DNA from: Acetobacter nitrogenifigens DSM 23921 = NBRC 105050
GTDB lineage: Bacteria > Pseudomonadota > Alphaproteobacteria > Acetobacterales > Acetobacteraceae
Direction of reading: 5' to 3'
DNA: 64,000 nt
Assembly: GCF_000429165.1 (NCBI RefSeq)
Contig: NZ_AUBI01000006.1
Span: 62,001 to 126,000, forward strand
Within the stretch, counting starts at the first letter, position 1. Each line of letters opens with the position of its first letter. The notes beneath the pieces were generated by a model. The model was not told where the DNA came from. It ran no database searches and saw only the letters and a list, made by a program, of their open reading frames with translations. Below, piece by piece: positions 28,385 through 39,830 of this stretch. The position numbers were made by a program, and so were the translations under genes.

Positions 28385-29524
28385 TCAGCCCTTCGTCCCG
28401 TCGAAAAAATCCTTCACGCGACTGAAGAAACCTGCATGCTCGGGGCTGCCCTTCGTATGTTCGCCCGCCTCGGTCTCGAACTCCTCAAGCAGTTCACGTT
28501 GGCGTTTGGTGAGGTTTTGCGGCGTTTCCACCGACACCTGGATATACATATCGCCGCGCGACGAGGAGCGGAGCACCGAAAATCCCTTGCCGCGCAGACG
28601 AAAATGCTCGCCATTCTGCGTTCCCGCCGGGATTTTCACGCTGGCGCGGCCACCGTCGATCACCGGAACCTCTATGTCCGCGCCAAGCGCCGCCTGCGCC
28701 ATGCGCAACGGCACGCGGCAATAGATATTCGAGCCGTCACGCTGGAAAAGTTCGTGCTGGGCGACGCTGATATGAACATACAGATCGCCCGGAGCGACGC
28801 CCTTGCCGCCTGACTCGCCTTCGCCGGTCATGCGGATACGGGTGCCGTCTTCGACGCCGGCCGGAATGGCGACGTCAAGCGTGCGGGCGCGCTGCACCGT
28901 ACCGGCGCCATGGCAGGAAACGCAGGGGTCTTTCACGACACGTCCGGCGCCATGGCAGGTCGGGCAGGGGCGCTCGACAACGAAGAAGCCCTGCTGCGCG
29001 CGAACCTTGCCTGCGCCGTGGCAGCTAGGACAGGTTTCGACGCCTGCTTCGCGGTCTTTGGAGCCGGTGCCCTCACAGGCTTCGCACACCACGCGGGTGG
29101 TGACAGTGACAGTCTTTTTCACGCCAGAGAACGCTTCGGCGAGCGTAATTTCGACCTGAGTCTGGATGTCCGCGCCAGCGCGCTTGGCGCGGCGTCCGCC
29201 GCCCATCATGTCGCCGAACATCTGCTCGAAGATGTCGCCAAGGCCGCCTGCGCCGAACCCGCCGCCGCCATTGAAGTCGAATCCGCCCCCGCCGCCTTCG
29301 AACGCGGCGTGGCCATAGCGATCGTAGGCCGAACGCTTCTGGTCGTCTTTCAGGATGTCGTAGGCTTCACTGATCTCTTTGAAGCGATTTTCAGCCGATG
29401 CGTCCCCGGGATTGCGGTCCGGGTGGTATTTCATGGCCAGCCGCCGGTACGCTTTCTTCAGCTCGTCCCCGGACGCCTCTCGGGTGACTTCCAGAACGGC
29501 GTAATAATCCAGTTTAGTGGCCAT
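28385..29524 (-). CDS. dnaJ: Co-chaperone DnaJ (Hsp40)
   Basis: 379 aa, type I. The J domain has the H-P-D triad (K-Y-H-P-D-R-N-P), followed by a Gly/Phe-rich region (residues about 75-110), four zinc-binding repeats of C-x-x-C-x-G-x-G type (C-E-A-C, C-P-S-C, C-P-T-C, C-V-S-C) and the C-terminal substrate domains. It stimulates DnaK ATPase and delivers clients. It lies 174 bp after dnaK with a strong hairpin between, so it may have its own promoter or read-through expression. Confidence 0.97.
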   Translation of the reverse strand: MATKLDYYAVLEVTREASGDELKKAYRRLAMKYHPDRNPGDASAENRFKEISEAYDILKDDQKRSAYDRYGHAAFEGGGGGFDFNGGGGFGAGGLGDIFEQMFGDMMGGGRRAKRAGADIQTQVEITLAEAFSGVKKTVTVTTRVVCEACEGTGSKDREAGVETCPSCHGAGKVRAQQGFFVVERPCPTCHGAGRVVKDPCVSCHGAGTVQRARTLDVAIPAGVEDGTRIRMTGEGESGGKGVAPGDLYVHISVAQHELFQRDGSNIYCRVPLRMAQAALGADIEVPVIDGGRASVKIPAGTQNGEHFRLRGKGFSVLRSSSRGDMYIQVSVETPQNLTKRQRELLEEFETEAGEHTKGSPEHAGFFSRVKDFFDGTKG

Positions 29525-29579
29525 AGGATCCTCGTGGGGTCCTCCCTCTTCCGGCTCGATACGGCGGCGAGGGATTGAA

Positions 29580-29620
29580 TGGGATAAAAAAGAAGCGTCC
29601 GCCCCGACCGGAGCGGACGC
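29580..29620 (-). terminator. Rho-independent terminator after dnaK
   Basis: GCGTCCGC (29595-29602) and GCGGACGC (29613-29620) form a perfect 8-bp stem with a 10-nt loop. On the minus strand it is followed by TTCTTTTTTATCCC. This is the classic layout and lies about 80 bases after the dnaK stop, ahead of dnaJ, so it may lower dnaJ relative to dnaK. Confidence 0.8.
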
Positions 29621-29698
29621 CTTGAACCATGCCGTCGGCGAGCGTCGGCTGGGGCGGCCGACCGGGTCGAAACCCGGTCGATATCAAGACGAACCCGC

Positions 29699-31600
<1,902 letters not shown>

Positions 31601-31706
31601 GAACTCAATCTCCTCTCAGCGGCGCCCTCCGGCCCGAAGCACCGGATGTCGCCCTTATGATTGCTGTGGCCCGTCCGTAATGCGGCGGACCGTTCAAGCT
31701 ATTGCG

Positions 31707-31735
31707 ATGTAAGATCGGTTGAGGGGCCTTGCAAG
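31707..31735 (-). promoter_or_regulatory. Candidate heat-shock sigma (RpoH) promoter for dnaK
   Basis: On the minus strand CTTG is followed after 18 bases by CTTACAT. Alphaproteobacterial RpoH promoters use a CTTG-type -35 and a CYTAT-type -10. The site is about 107 bp before the dnaK ATG. The match is partial, but the grpE gene has a CTTG-N18-CCTAAT pair of identical spacing, which supports both. Confidence 0.4.
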
Positions 31736-31803
31736 GGCGACGCCGACGGAAAACCTGTCGAAAATCGCCGCACGACGCCTCCAGCCGCTTCCACCGTGGG
31801 TGA

Positions 31804-32430
31804 TTACTGCCCGGCTTCCGGCGTCGCCGGAGCGGCACCGTCGCCTTTCGCGACGACGACCATGGCGGGCTTGAGCAGCCGTCCATGGAGCGTCCACGCA
31901 GGGGTCCACGCCTGAATCACCGTACCGGGCTCATGCTCGGCGCTCGGCTGCTCGGCCATCGCCTGATGCAGGTTGGCGTCGAACGGCTTGCCAGCGGCGT
32001 CGTGACCGACCACGCCATGGCGTTCGAGGATGGAGATGAAGGACCGCTCCGTGCTCTCGATGCCTTCGCGCATCTTGGTAAGGATGCCGTCTTCGCCTTC
32101 CGTGGCCGGAGGCAGGCTTGCAAGCCCGCGCCGCAGGTTCTCCGCCGCCTCGACGACGTCGCGGGCGAATTTCTGCACCGCGTACTGCCGGGCGTCGTCC
32201 ACTTCCCGCTTCGCGCGGGCGCGGAGATTCTGCATTTCAGCCTCGGAGCGGAGCCACTTGTCATGGGCCTCCGCCACTTCGGCCTCCAGCGCCTTGATGC
32301 GGGCGGCGGCGGCGTTCATCACGTCATCGCCTGTCTCTGCGGCGGCGTGGGGCTGATCATGTTCTGTGCGGTCGGATTCCGCCTGCTCGGCCGGAGAGCC
32401 GACCCCGAAGGTGTCTGCTGTGTTGGTCAT
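31804..32430 (-). CDS. grpE: Nucleotide exchange factor GrpE
   Basis: 208 aa from the ATG at 32430. GrpE releases ADP from DnaK. An acidic, disordered start leads to a long coiled coil (residues about 38-90, A-R-I-K-A-L-E-A-E-V-A-E-A-H-D-K) and the beta domain with G-K-P-F-D-A-N-L-H-Q-A-M and V-I-Q-A-W-T-P-A-W-T-L-H-G-R-L-L-K-P-A-M-V-V-V, the family's C-terminal signature. An extra C-terminal tail is Ala/Gly/Pro-rich. The frame is open to 32550 but has no conserved residues there. hrcA, its common neighbour, is not present. Confidence 0.94.
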   Translation of the reverse strand: MTNTADTFGVGSPAEQAESDRTEHDQPHAAAETGDDVMNAAAARIKALEAEVAEAHDKWLRSEAEMQNLRARAKREVDDARQYAVQKFARDVVEAAENLRRGLASLPPATEGEDGILTKMREGIESTERSFISILERHGVVGHDAAGKPFDANLHQAMAEQPSAEHEPGTVIQAWTPAWTLHGRLLKPAMVVVAKGDGAAPATPEAGQ

Positions 32431-32439
32431 GGTGCAAGA

Positions 32440-32467
32440 ATTAGGCATCCTCACCGCGCTCGGCAAG
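32440..32467 (-). promoter_or_regulatory. Candidate RpoH promoter for grpE
   Basis: On the minus strand CTTG is followed after 18 bases by CCTAAT, ending about 10 bases before the grpE ATG. If used, the mRNA would have almost no leader. The spacing equals that of the dnaK candidate; the sequence match alone is weak. Confidence 0.3.
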
Positions 32468-32662
32468 GCGCATGAAGCTCCGAAAACGTGACGAATTCGC
32501 GGCGCTCCATTGCGATACCGTCGCGCGCCGCGTTCTCGGGCGCACTCCAAGGTTGCTTCTTAGTAACGAGGCCCCCCATGGTCCATGCGTCCGCGTGCGG
32601 CTATGGTCAACCGCAATAGCGGAGGATTGGCCGCGCGGTTTGCGGCCGGGAGATGAGGATAC

Positions 32663-33376
32663 GTGACGGAGACGACGAAGCAGACGATCGCGCTGGTGGA
32701 CGACGACAGGAACATTCTCGCCTCCGTGCAGATGACTCTGGAGGCGGAAGGATACCAGGTCCGCACCTACACCGACGGGGAGCAGGCGTTGCAGGGAATG
32801 GCGGCGCGGCCGGTCGATCTCGCCGTGCTCGACATCAAGATGCCGCGTATGGACGGCATGGAGCTCCTGCAGCGTCTGCGCGCGCGTTCGAATCTGCCGG
32901 TGATCTTCCTCTCTTCCAAGGACGAGGAAGTCGATCAGCTGATGGGCCTCAGGCTGGGCGCGGACGACTATATTACCAAGCCGTTTTCCCAACGTCTGCT
33001 GATCGAGCGCATCCGCGCGCTGCTGCGGCGCAAGGAGGTCAACCGCGCTGAGGCCGCCGGGGAGAGCGCAGGCAGCACGCTCGTACGCGGCAGCCTGACG
33101 CTTGATGAACTGCGTCATCGCTGCCAGTGGCGCGGCGCCGAAATACCTCTCACGGTGACGGAGTTCCTGCTGGTCAAGGCGCTGGCCGCCCGGACGGGTC
33201 TGGTAAAGTCCCGTGACCAGCTGATCGACGCCGCCTATGGCGACAATATCTACGTCGATGACCGCACTATCGACAGCCACATCAAGCGTCTGCGCAAGAA
33301 ATTTCGACAGGTAGACGAGGATTTCAACCAGATCGAGACGCTTTACGGCATCGGCTACCGTTACAAGGAAGACTGA
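32663..33376 (+). CDS. chvI: ChvI-like OmpR-family response regulator
   Basis: 237 aa. The receiver domain has V-D-D-D and phospho-Asp in [12 protein letters not shown], with S-S-K-D and T-K-P-F. The C-terminal winged helix (residues about 140-235) ends [15 protein letters not shown] and G-I-G-Y-R-Y-K. The closeness to ChvI is clear from these segments and from the histidine kinase gene directly after it. ChvG/ChvI systems respond to acid and envelope stress in Rhizobiales. The start is GTG. It is divergent from grpE. Confidence 0.88.
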   Translation: MTETTKQTIALVDDDRNILASVQMTLEAEGYQVRTYTDGEQALQGMAARPVDLAVLDIKMPRMDGMELLQRLRARSNLPVIFLSSKDEEVDQLMGLRLGADDYITKPFSQRLLIERIRALLRRKEVNRAEAAGESAGSTLVRGSLTLDELRHRCQWRGAEIPLTVTEFLLVKALAARTGLVKSRDQLIDAAYGDNIYVDDRTIDSHIKRLRKKFRQVDEDFNQIETLYGIGYRYKED

Positions 33377-33379
33377 GGC

Positions 33380-35233
33380 ATGGACGCGCCGCGCCCGGGC
33401 GGCGACGGCGCCGGTCCGGAGAGGGGCGAACTGGGCGCGCCGGTCCGATCCTCGGCGCGGTCGTCCTCTTTCACCGGGCCGCTTCGCGCCCTGACGAATC
33501 TGCTGCGTAAACAATTCTCATCGCGCTCGATAACGCGCCGACGATCGGACCGGCGGGCGGCCGAAGCGCTGGAGGCGTCCGAGCGTCGCCTCGTGTCTCC
33601 CCTGATGCGGCGAATACTGTTTGCGAACATGCTGCCGCTGGTCGTCTTTGGCCTGACGCTGCTGTTCCTGAATGAGTTCCGTAACAGTCTGCTGACGGGC
33701 GAGGTGCAGGCGCTCCGAGAGCAGGCGCGCATCTACGCTGGAGCGCTCGGTGAGAGCGCCGTCACGCACGCGCCGCGTCCCCGCGGTCGTGGCGGGCGCG
33801 ACGAGGACGGCGCGACGCCGCTTGGCGAAACCTATCTGCTCGAACCATCTCTGGTCCGGCCGCTGTTGTTGCGTCTGACGGAGCCCAGCCCCAGCGCCGA
33901 GGCGCGTATCTACGCGCCGGACGGGCGGCTAGTGGCCGACAGCCGGCAGGAAAAACTGGCGCACCGCGCGCCGGGCAGTCCGCCCTTGCCGCCTGACGAG
34001 CAGGACGCGCCGCCCCTGCATCGCAGTTTGCTGGAACGGTTGATAAATTCGGTGATCGGAGAAGCCGACGACGGGCCGCTGACCGAAGACCGCGCTGCTG
34101 GAAAATCTGGAACTCGCCCCGGCGCCGACAGCGCGCATGACGAGGTGGAGACGCCGCCTTATATCAGACGCACCGCCAACCGCACGCTGGTCGTAACTGT
34201 CGCAGAGCCGGTGATGCATGAGGGGCAGACCGTTGGCGTGATCCAGCTTACCCGCACGGGCGAGGCGGTCGACACGTCTCTGTTCGAGATACGGTCGTCG
34301 ATCCTGTCGCTGTTCCTGTTGGCGATGGCGATCATGGTGTTGCTGTCCTGGTATCTCTCCCTGACCATCGCGCGTCCGTTGTTGCGGCTGGCGGCGTCCG
34401 CGCACGTGATGCGGGAAAGTTCCGGTCGTGCAGGCGCTGTGCCGGGCTGGCTTCTGAACCGCGGCGACGAGATTGGAGACGTCGGGCGCGCCCTGCAGGA
34501 CAGCGCGCAGGCGCTGTGGGCGCGGATGGACGCGATCGAGCGGTTCGCGGCGGACGTGTCGCACGAAATCAAAAACCCCCTGACCTCGATCCGCTCGGCG
34601 ATCGAAACGCTCGGCCGCGTCGAGGATGCGGAGCGCCGCCGCCGTCTGCTGACCATCATCGGCGACGACGTGCGTCGACTCGACAGGCTGATCACCGATA
34701 TTTCGGACGCCAGTCGGCTCGACGCCGAGATGTCGCGCGTCCAGCCTTCTCCGATCGCGGTGGCGCCGCTCCTGTCGTTGCTGGCCGAAATCAATCAATC
34801 GACCCGCAAGCCGGGGCAGCCGGAGATCGACGTCTCCGTGGTGGACGACGATCCGGCGCGTCCCCTGCGCGCGCTCGCCGTCGAGGATCGGCTGGTGCAG
34901 GTACTTCGCAACCTGATCGGAAACGCCATCTCCTTTTCGCCGCCCGACGGGCATATTCTTCTCGAGGCGAACGCAGCTGGCGCGATGGTGGAAATCGCCG
35001 TGTCGGACGAAGGCCCCGGCATCCCGCAGGCAAAACTCGACTCGATTTTCGACCGGTTCTACTCGGAGCGCCCCCAAACCGAGAATTTCGGCCAGCATTC
35101 CGGGTTGGGGCTGTCGATCAGCCGTCAGATCATTCAGGCGCTGCGCGGGACGATCCACGCCGATAATCGCGTCGCTTCGGACGGCCGCGTACTTGGGGCC
35201 CGGTTCGTCATCCGCTTGCCACGCGTGTCCTGA
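33380..35233 (+). CDS. chvG: ChvG-like sensor histidine kinase
   Basis: 617 aa. A basic cytoplasmic start (1-75), a transmembrane helix (about 84-102), a periplasmic sensor domain with a variable Gly/Arg/Asp-rich loop, a second membrane helix (about 305-330), HAMP, then the kinase core: H-box D-V-S-H-E-I-K-N-P-L-T-S-I-R, N-box L-I-G-N-A-I-S-F-S, G1 D-E-G-P-G-I-P and G2 G-L-G-L-S-I-S. It begins four bases after the chvI stop, so the two are cotranscribed. In many relatives the next gene is hprK; here that link is broken and ureE follows at a distance. Confidence 0.88.
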   Translation: MDAPRPGGDGAGPERGELGAPVRSSARSSSFTGPLRALTNLLRKQFSSRSITRRRSDRRAAEALEASERRLVSPLMRRILFANMLPLVVFGLTLLFLNEFRNSLLTGEVQALREQARIYAGALGESAVTHAPRPRGRGGRDEDGATPLGETYLLEPSLVRPLLLRLTEPSPSAEARIYAPDGRLVADSRQEKLAHRAPGSPPLPPDEQDAPPLHRSLLERLINSVIGEADDGPLTEDRAAGKSGTRPGADSAHDEVETPPYIRRTANRTLVVTVAEPVMHEGQTVGVIQLTRTGEAVDTSLFEIRSSILSLFLLAMAIMVLLSWYLSLTIARPLLRLAASAHVMRESSGRAGAVPGWLLNRGDEIGDVGRALQDSAQALWARMDAIERFAADVSHEIKNPLTSIRSAIETLGRVEDAERRRRLLTIIGDDVRRLDRLITDISDASRLDAEMSRVQPSPIAVAPLLSLLAEINQSTRKPGQPEIDVSVVDDDPARPLRALAVEDRLVQVLRNLIGNAISFSPPDGHILLEANAAGAMVEIAVSDEGPGIPQAKLDSIFDRFYSERPQTENFGQHSGLGLSISRQIIQALRGTIHADNRVASDGRVLGARFVIRLPRVS

Positions 35234-35631
35234 ACTCCGGTGACTGGCCGTTCCGGTCAGCGTTACACGAGGCGACGCCGTGTCGTGCAGCCCTGAACGG
35301 CGCGCAGAACATGACGGCGGTGCCTCGGGCGCGGCTACTGTGCTGGTACCGGAGTTCCCGCTGTCCCGGCGAGGCAATATGGCGCTCTCGTGATGCGTGA
35401 TCCTGTCACAGAGGGCTTGCCAGTCTCCTGAATTGCGCGAACGCTTCGCTACGTTCCGGGCGAATGAAGCCGAAGGCAGGGGATCCTCGTTTACGTTCAA
35501 GCCGTGCGGCGTGGTCGCGCGCCGCTGTTTGGCGGGTCTAACTGCGGACGCCGCGAAACGACGAGTGCGTACCGTCAGGACGGCGCTTTGAAGTCTCGTT
35601 CTGTTCTTCTTGTGGAGGTTGCGTTCTGACT
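35234..35631. other. Intergenic stretch, no gene recognised
   Basis: About 400 bases between chvG and ureE. A stem with one G-U pair (CTGGCC/GGTCAG near 35243-35259) just after chvG may slow transcription. A 64-codon open frame at 35397-35591 has no ribosome site or recognisable motif. The ureE promoter should be here but is not identifiable by eye. Confidence 0.35.
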
Positions 35632-36096
35632 ATGCGCTGCACGACGATTCTTCCAGCCGGCTCCTGGGACGCCGCCACGGCGATCGATGTCTTCACCGCT
35701 GATTACGAGGGGCGTCATCGGCGGCGGATGATGCTCGATCTCGACTCAGGTTCTCGCATGTTGCTGGATCTGGAGCATACCCGCCACCTCAAGGACGGCG
35801 ATGGTCTCAAGCTCGAAACTGGCGGGATAGTGCTTGTCTCGGCGCTGCCGGAATACCTGCTTCGGGTGACGGCGGATACGGCGCATGATTTGCTTCGGGT
35901 GTCCTGGCACCTGGGCAACCGGCACCTTCCGGCGGCCATCAGTACCGACGTCATCCTGATCCGCGACGACCACGTCATCGCCGACGTGATCCGTGGCTTG
36001 GGGGGCAAGGTGGAGGCGGTGGTCGGCCCGTTCGATCCCGAAACTGGCGCTACGCCCGGGCGCGGCGAGTCCGGGCAGGCGGTTTCAGGACCATGA
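35632..36096 (+). CDS. ureE: UreE-like nickel metallochaperone, solitary
   Basis: 154 aa. UreE hands nickel to urease during activation. Matches are the N-terminal domain with Y-E-G-R-H-R-R-R and L-L-D-L-E-H-T-R-H-L-K-D-G-D-G-L, and the metal-binding domain V-S-W-H-L-G-N-R-H-L-P-A-A-I, whose His93 corresponds to the essential metal ligand, then R-D-D-H-V-I-A-D-V-I-R-G-L-G and F-D-P-E-T-G-A. There is no His-rich C-terminal tail. No other urease gene lies within the window, so it either serves a distant urease locus or has been kept for another metal. It is convergent with ctaA. Confidence 0.82.
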   Translation: MRCTTILPAGSWDAATAIDVFTADYEGRHRRRMMLDLDSGSRMLLDLEHTRHLKDGDGLKLETGGIVLVSALPEYLLRVTADTAHDLLRVSWHLGNRHLPAAISTDVILIRDDHVIADVIRGLGGKVEAVVGPFDPETGATPGRGESGQAVSGP

Positions 36097-36118
36097 GGCG
36101 AGTCTGAAGCCCGCGCCC

Positions 36119-37231
36119 TCAGGACGCGCGGCCGACGCCGCGCAGTGCGTGCAGGGTGAACACCGCGACGCTGAGCAGCACCGCTGCAAAAGTCTGGTGC
36201 AACGTCGCCACCGGAACCGGCACGACCAGCAGCAGGGTAGTTACGCCCAGCGCATACTGGGCCAGCACGGCCCAGCCCAGCAGAATGACGCCCCGGTGGG
36301 CGCGTTCGCCCAGATTGGCGCGAGCCCCGATCAGCAGGACAAGTCCGACGCATAGCGCCGTCAGGGTCGCGAGCAGTCGATGGTCGAATTGCACCGCCGG
36401 GATATTGGCGATCCAGTTGAACCAGAACGGCGAGAGCTTTCCATAGCCCTCCGGGATCAACCGCCCCTCCATGAGAGGGAACGTGTTGTAGGAGAATCCG
36501 GCATGCGTCCCGGCCGTGAATCCGCCAGCTATGATCGTAAGCGAGATCAGTCCGATGGCCACGGCAAGGATCGCACGCGCGCGACGCCCGGCCTGCCGGT
36601 CCGGAATGATCGACGGGCGCGGGAAGCGGATCGACAGCGCTGTCCACAGGATGGCGACGTAGAGGATGAACGCTGCGCTCAGATGCAGCACAAGCCGCAC
36701 CGGCTCTACGGCCGTGCTGTCCGCGCGAAAGCCCGATGCGACCATGAACCAGCCGATGGCGCCTTGCAGGCCGCCGAGTACGAAAAACAGGGCCAGACGC
36801 AGGATCAGGGCGCGGGTCAGGACGCCTGTGGCTGCGAACCAGACCAGCCGAAGCAGCAGATACAGACCGATCATCCGCCCCCAGAAACGATGGGTCCACT
36901 CGGCCCAGAAGATTTTCTGGAAGCCGGCGAGCCCGAACCCGTCATGCAGGATTTTGTACTGGGGAATGCCCTTGTAGAGTTCGAACTGTCTTTCCCACTC
37001 GGCATGGCTGAGCGGCGGGAGAATTCCCGTGACAGGACGCCAGTCCATGATGGACAGACCGGAGCCCGTGAGCCGCGTCGCGCCGCCAAGCGCGATCATG
37101 CCGAGCAGCATGACGCAGATGGTTAACAGCCAGTTCGATACACGTCTTCGGTCGCGCGGCGTCATGCCGTCGAGAGGGATCGAGTCTGAGTCCTGAGCCT
37201 TCACGGAGAAGGCGGCTGCTGCGTCGGGCAT
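36119..37231 (-). CDS. ctaA: Heme A synthase CtaA (COX15 type)
   Basis: 370 aa with about eight membrane helices. It oxidises heme O to heme A for aa3-type oxidases. Family motifs include [54 protein letters not shown] and T-L-H-Q-T-F-A, holding the conserved heme-ligand histidines. The long form with a cytoplasmic N-terminus is typical of Alphaproteobacteria. It is divergent from the TVP38 gene, about 40 bp apart. Confidence 0.93.
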   Translation of the reverse strand: MPDAAAAFSVKAQDSDSIPLDGMTPRDRRRVSNWLLTICVMLLGMIALGGATRLTGSGLSIMDWRPVTGILPPLSHAEWERQFELYKGIPQYKILHDGFGLAGFQKIFWAEWTHRFWGRMIGLYLLLRLVWFAATGVLTRALILRLALFFVLGGLQGAIGWFMVASGFRADSTAVEPVRLVLHLSAAFILYVAILWTALSIRFPRPSIIPDRQAGRRARAILAVAIGLISLTIIAGGFTAGTHAGFSYNTFPLMEGRLIPEGYGKLSPFWFNWIANIPAVQFDHRLLATLTALCVGLVLLIGARANLGERAHRGVILLGWAVLAQYALGVTTLLLVVPVPVATLHQTFAAVLLSVAVFTLHALRGVGRAS

Positions 37232-37270
37232 GAGGCCCTTTACTCCCGCCTTGCAAGCGCGGGCAAGCCG

Positions 37271-38041
37271 ATGCTACGGCGCAGCATGACCAGACCGCCC
37301 GACGCGCTCCGCGTCCCACGTCCGGCCGCAGGCCCCGCCGGTCCGCGCGTGCTGCTGCGTCCCGCTCTCATGCTTCTGGCGTTGACCGTCGGCGCGGTCC
37401 TGCTGCGTGAGTTTCCGTCGGCCCGCCATATTCTCGACAGTCCGGCGCTTCTGCGCGCCGGCGTCTCTGGACGCGTCGCATTCCTGCTATGCGGCGCGGT
37501 CTGGTGTGCGTTCGGGCTCCCCCGTCAGGCGCTCTGTTTCGCCGGAGGGGTCGCCTATGGCGTATGGGAAGGGTCCGTTCTCAGCGTCGCGGCGACTCTG
37601 GTCGGGTGCGTGCTTGCGTTTGGCTGGGCGCGCTGGGGCGGCCGGGAGGCTGCGGCGCGCTGGCTTTCCTCTCATGATCCGGCCGCTGCGTCGCAGGGCG
37701 GCGGCCTGCGCGCCCGCGTATCGCGCATGGATCGTGCGATCCAGACGCATCCCTTCACGACGATCCTAACGCTTCGGCTGTTGCCGGTCGGCTCCTCCCT
37801 TTTGCTCAATATTCTTGCCGGTCTCTCGGGCGCGCGGGTCTTGCCGTTCGCTGCGGCGACAGCGTTGGGGGCGGCGCCGCAAACCGTTGTGTTCGTGTTG
37901 CTCGGAGCGGGCGCACAGATTGGGGGCGGCGGTCGGATCGCCGTCGGCTGTTTCCTGTTTGCGGCGTCGGGGCTGCTCGGGTTATGGCTGTTGCGCAGTG
38001 TGGGCGAGACGGATCGTCGGGCCCTGAGTTCAGACGTCTGA
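37271..38041 (+). CDS. TVP38/TMEM64 (DedA superfamily) membrane protein
   Basis: 256 aa with about six hydrophobic segments. The VTT-domain signatures are [12 protein letters not shown], followed by [19 protein letters not shown] and [13 protein letters not shown]. Related proteins are linked to phospholipid scrambling or undecaprenyl-phosphate flipping, but the exact role here is unknown. The first Met is at 37271; Met6 (37286) is an alternative. A second DedA-type gene is at 48.9 kb. Confidence 0.82.
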   Translation: MLRRSMTRPPDALRVPRPAAGPAGPRVLLRPALMLLALTVGAVLLREFPSARHILDSPALLRAGVSGRVAFLLCGAVWCAFGLPRQALCFAGGVAYGVWEGSVLSVAATLVGCVLAFGWARWGGREAAARWLSSHDPAAASQGGGLRARVSRMDRAIQTHPFTTILTLRLLPVGSSLLLNILAGLSGARVLPFAAATALGAAPQTVVFVLLGAGAQIGGGGRIAVGCFLFAASGLLGLWLLRSVGETDRRALSSDV

Positions 38042-38062
38042 TCCCTTTGAGGCCGCCATCAC

Positions 38063-38091
38063 TCGCGCCACAGTCTGGCGCGATAGCGTTT
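38063..38091 (+). terminator. Terminator-like hairpin after the TVP38 gene
   Basis: TCGCGCC (38063-38069) and GGCGCGA (38077-38083) form a perfect 7-bp stem with a 7-nt loop, 21 bases after the stop, followed by TAGCGTTTTGA. The T run is short and offset. Confidence 0.5.
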
Positions 38092-38305
38092 TGAGGCGTC
38101 CGGCCGCAGGAGAATCGATGAATCGGTTCATTGCATCCAGTCCGTTGGGGAGGCGTTGCGCGTGAAGTCTTGCGCTGTGTCCCTGCGCGGCTACGCCAGT
38201 TCGGCGCGACGGTAAGGCGCCAGCGTCCGCTAGTCGGCGGTTTTTCCGCCCGTCGAATACTTTCCAGCCATATCGCCCAGACCGAGATTATTCCGGAGCC
38301 TGTAC

Positions 38306-39571
38306 ATGGCCTCTCCCGTTCAGTCGCCATACACGAAGGTCGGCGGCGCATACGAGCCTCCGTCAAGCACGCCGGGATGGATGCCGATCCTGCTTGGCGT
38401 GCTGACTGCTGTTGGGCCAATCTCGACGGATATCTATCTTCCTGCGTTCCCGGCGATGGTGCGTTCGCTCCATACGACGCTGGGTTCAGTGCAGATGACC
38501 CTGTCGATCTGGTTCGTCGGTCTCGCCATAGGACAACTCACCGTGGGCCCGCTTTCCGACCGCTACGGTCGTCGCGCGCCCCTGGTCGCGGGCAACGCGA
38601 TCTTCGCGCTGGCGTCCGTTGTGTGCGCCATTGCGCCGAACGTCGCCGTGTTCTCGGTCGCGCGCTTCGTGGCTTCCCTCGCCGCCTCGGCAAGCCTTGT
38701 CGTACCGACGGCCTGCGTGCGCGATCTTGTTCCTGATCGCAATGCGGGCGCGCGAATGATGTCGAAGCTGGTGATGGTGATGGGCGTAGTGCCAATTCTC
38801 GCGCCGATGCTCGGCGGGCTGGTGGTCACTTTCGCATCCTGGCGGACGATCTTCTGGGCGTCGGCCGTCTATGGCGCGATTTGCGCCCTGCTTGTGCTGC
38901 GCGTGCTGCCAGAGACGTTGCCGCGCCGCAGGCGCCAGCGCCTTTCGTCGATAATTCTGGTGAGCCGATATCTCCTGCTTCTGAGGCATCGGGGGTTCCT
39001 GACCCACGCGCTGATTGGCGGTTTTTCGACGTTCATGTCGTTCAGCTACCTGACCGCCGCGTCCCCGGTCTTTATCGTCGGTTTTGGGTTCTCGCCCCTG
39101 CACTTCTCAATGCTGTTTGGCGTTTTTGCGGTCTTCATGATTGGAGCCTCGCAGGTCAACGGCATGCTGGTCGGCCGCGTCGACGCCGGGCGTATCCTGA
39201 CGGGATCGGTCCTGCTGGCGGTGGTCGGGGCGCTGTCCCTGCTGGCGGTCTCCATCTGGTCGCTGCACCTCCCGGCGCATCGTCACGATCATGGGGCGTC
39301 GTTGGTTGTCATTCTCACGATCTGCACGATGGCGGTGGCGCTGGGCGCCACCGGATTGATCTATCCCAACGCGACGATGGGCGCGCTTGCGGACCACGCG
39401 CACATGGCCGGCGCCGCGTCGGCGTTGACGGGCACGATGCAGTATGCGTTCGGGGCGCTCGCCGGAGCCTTGCTGGGCGTGCTGCCTTCTGGGACTGCGT
39501 TGCCAATGGCGGGGGGCATGTTGCTCGGCTCGCTCATGATGCTGGCGACGTTACCGTTCAGGCCGCGCTGA
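38306..39571 (+). CDS. Bcr/CflA-type multidrug efflux transporter (MFS)
   Basis: 421 aa with twelve predicted membrane helices. The drug:H+ antiporter layout of the Bcr/CflA group is visible: G-P-I-S-T-D-I-Y-L-P-A-F-P in helix 1, G-Q-L-T-V-G-P-L-S-D-R-Y-G-R-R (motif A) and A-P-M-L-G-G-L (motif C region) in helix 5. The closest functional analogues export bicyclomycin, sulfonamides or chloramphenicol. The substrate is not inferable. It stands alone on its strand with about 260 bp upstream containing no gene. Confidence 0.88.
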   Translation: MASPVQSPYTKVGGAYEPPSSTPGWMPILLGVLTAVGPISTDIYLPAFPAMVRSLHTTLGSVQMTLSIWFVGLAIGQLTVGPLSDRYGRRAPLVAGNAIFALASVVCAIAPNVAVFSVARFVASLAASASLVVPTACVRDLVPDRNAGARMMSKLVMVMGVVPILAPMLGGLVVTFASWRTIFWASAVYGAICALLVLRVLPETLPRRRRQRLSSIILVSRYLLLLRHRGFLTHALIGGFSTFMSFSYLTAASPVFIVGFGFSPLHFSMLFGVFAVFMIGASQVNGMLVGRVDAGRILTGSVLLAVVGALSLLAVSIWSLHLPAHRHDHGASLVVILTICTMAVALGATGLIYPNATMGALADHAHMAGAASALTGTMQYAFGALAGALLGVLPSGTALPMAGGMLLGSLMMLATLPFRPR

Positions 39572-39830
39572 GCCTCGCCTTGATCGGGTGCCGCCGCAGG
39601 GACGGCTCAAGGCCCCCATTTCGCCCTCTGACGCTCTCCGCTGGATGTTTGCTCCGCTCTGTCGCCTGAAACGGGGCATGCAGCGCAGCTGACAGACGGC
39701 GCCGCGTCCGTGGCGAAGCTTTTCCTGTGGGTTGTTTCGCGTCAAAAAATAGTTGGGCGTCCAGGTTGGGCTTGACGTTCGGCGTGGATGAGAGCCGTAT
39801 CTTGCCGCGAACTACCCCATGGGAGGAGCG

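Noticed and set aside
32441-33514. 357-codon frame opposite chvI
   Set aside because: Antisense to a strongly supported response regulator.
35234-35631. Possible remaining urease genes beside ureE
   Set aside because: Both sides of ureE were read; no urease subunit or accessory motif appears.
35715-36899. Long minus-strand frame with no domain
   Set aside because: It overlaps ctaA in another frame and ureE on the opposite strand; its Arg/Pro/Ser-rich product is typical of a shadow frame in GC-rich DNA.
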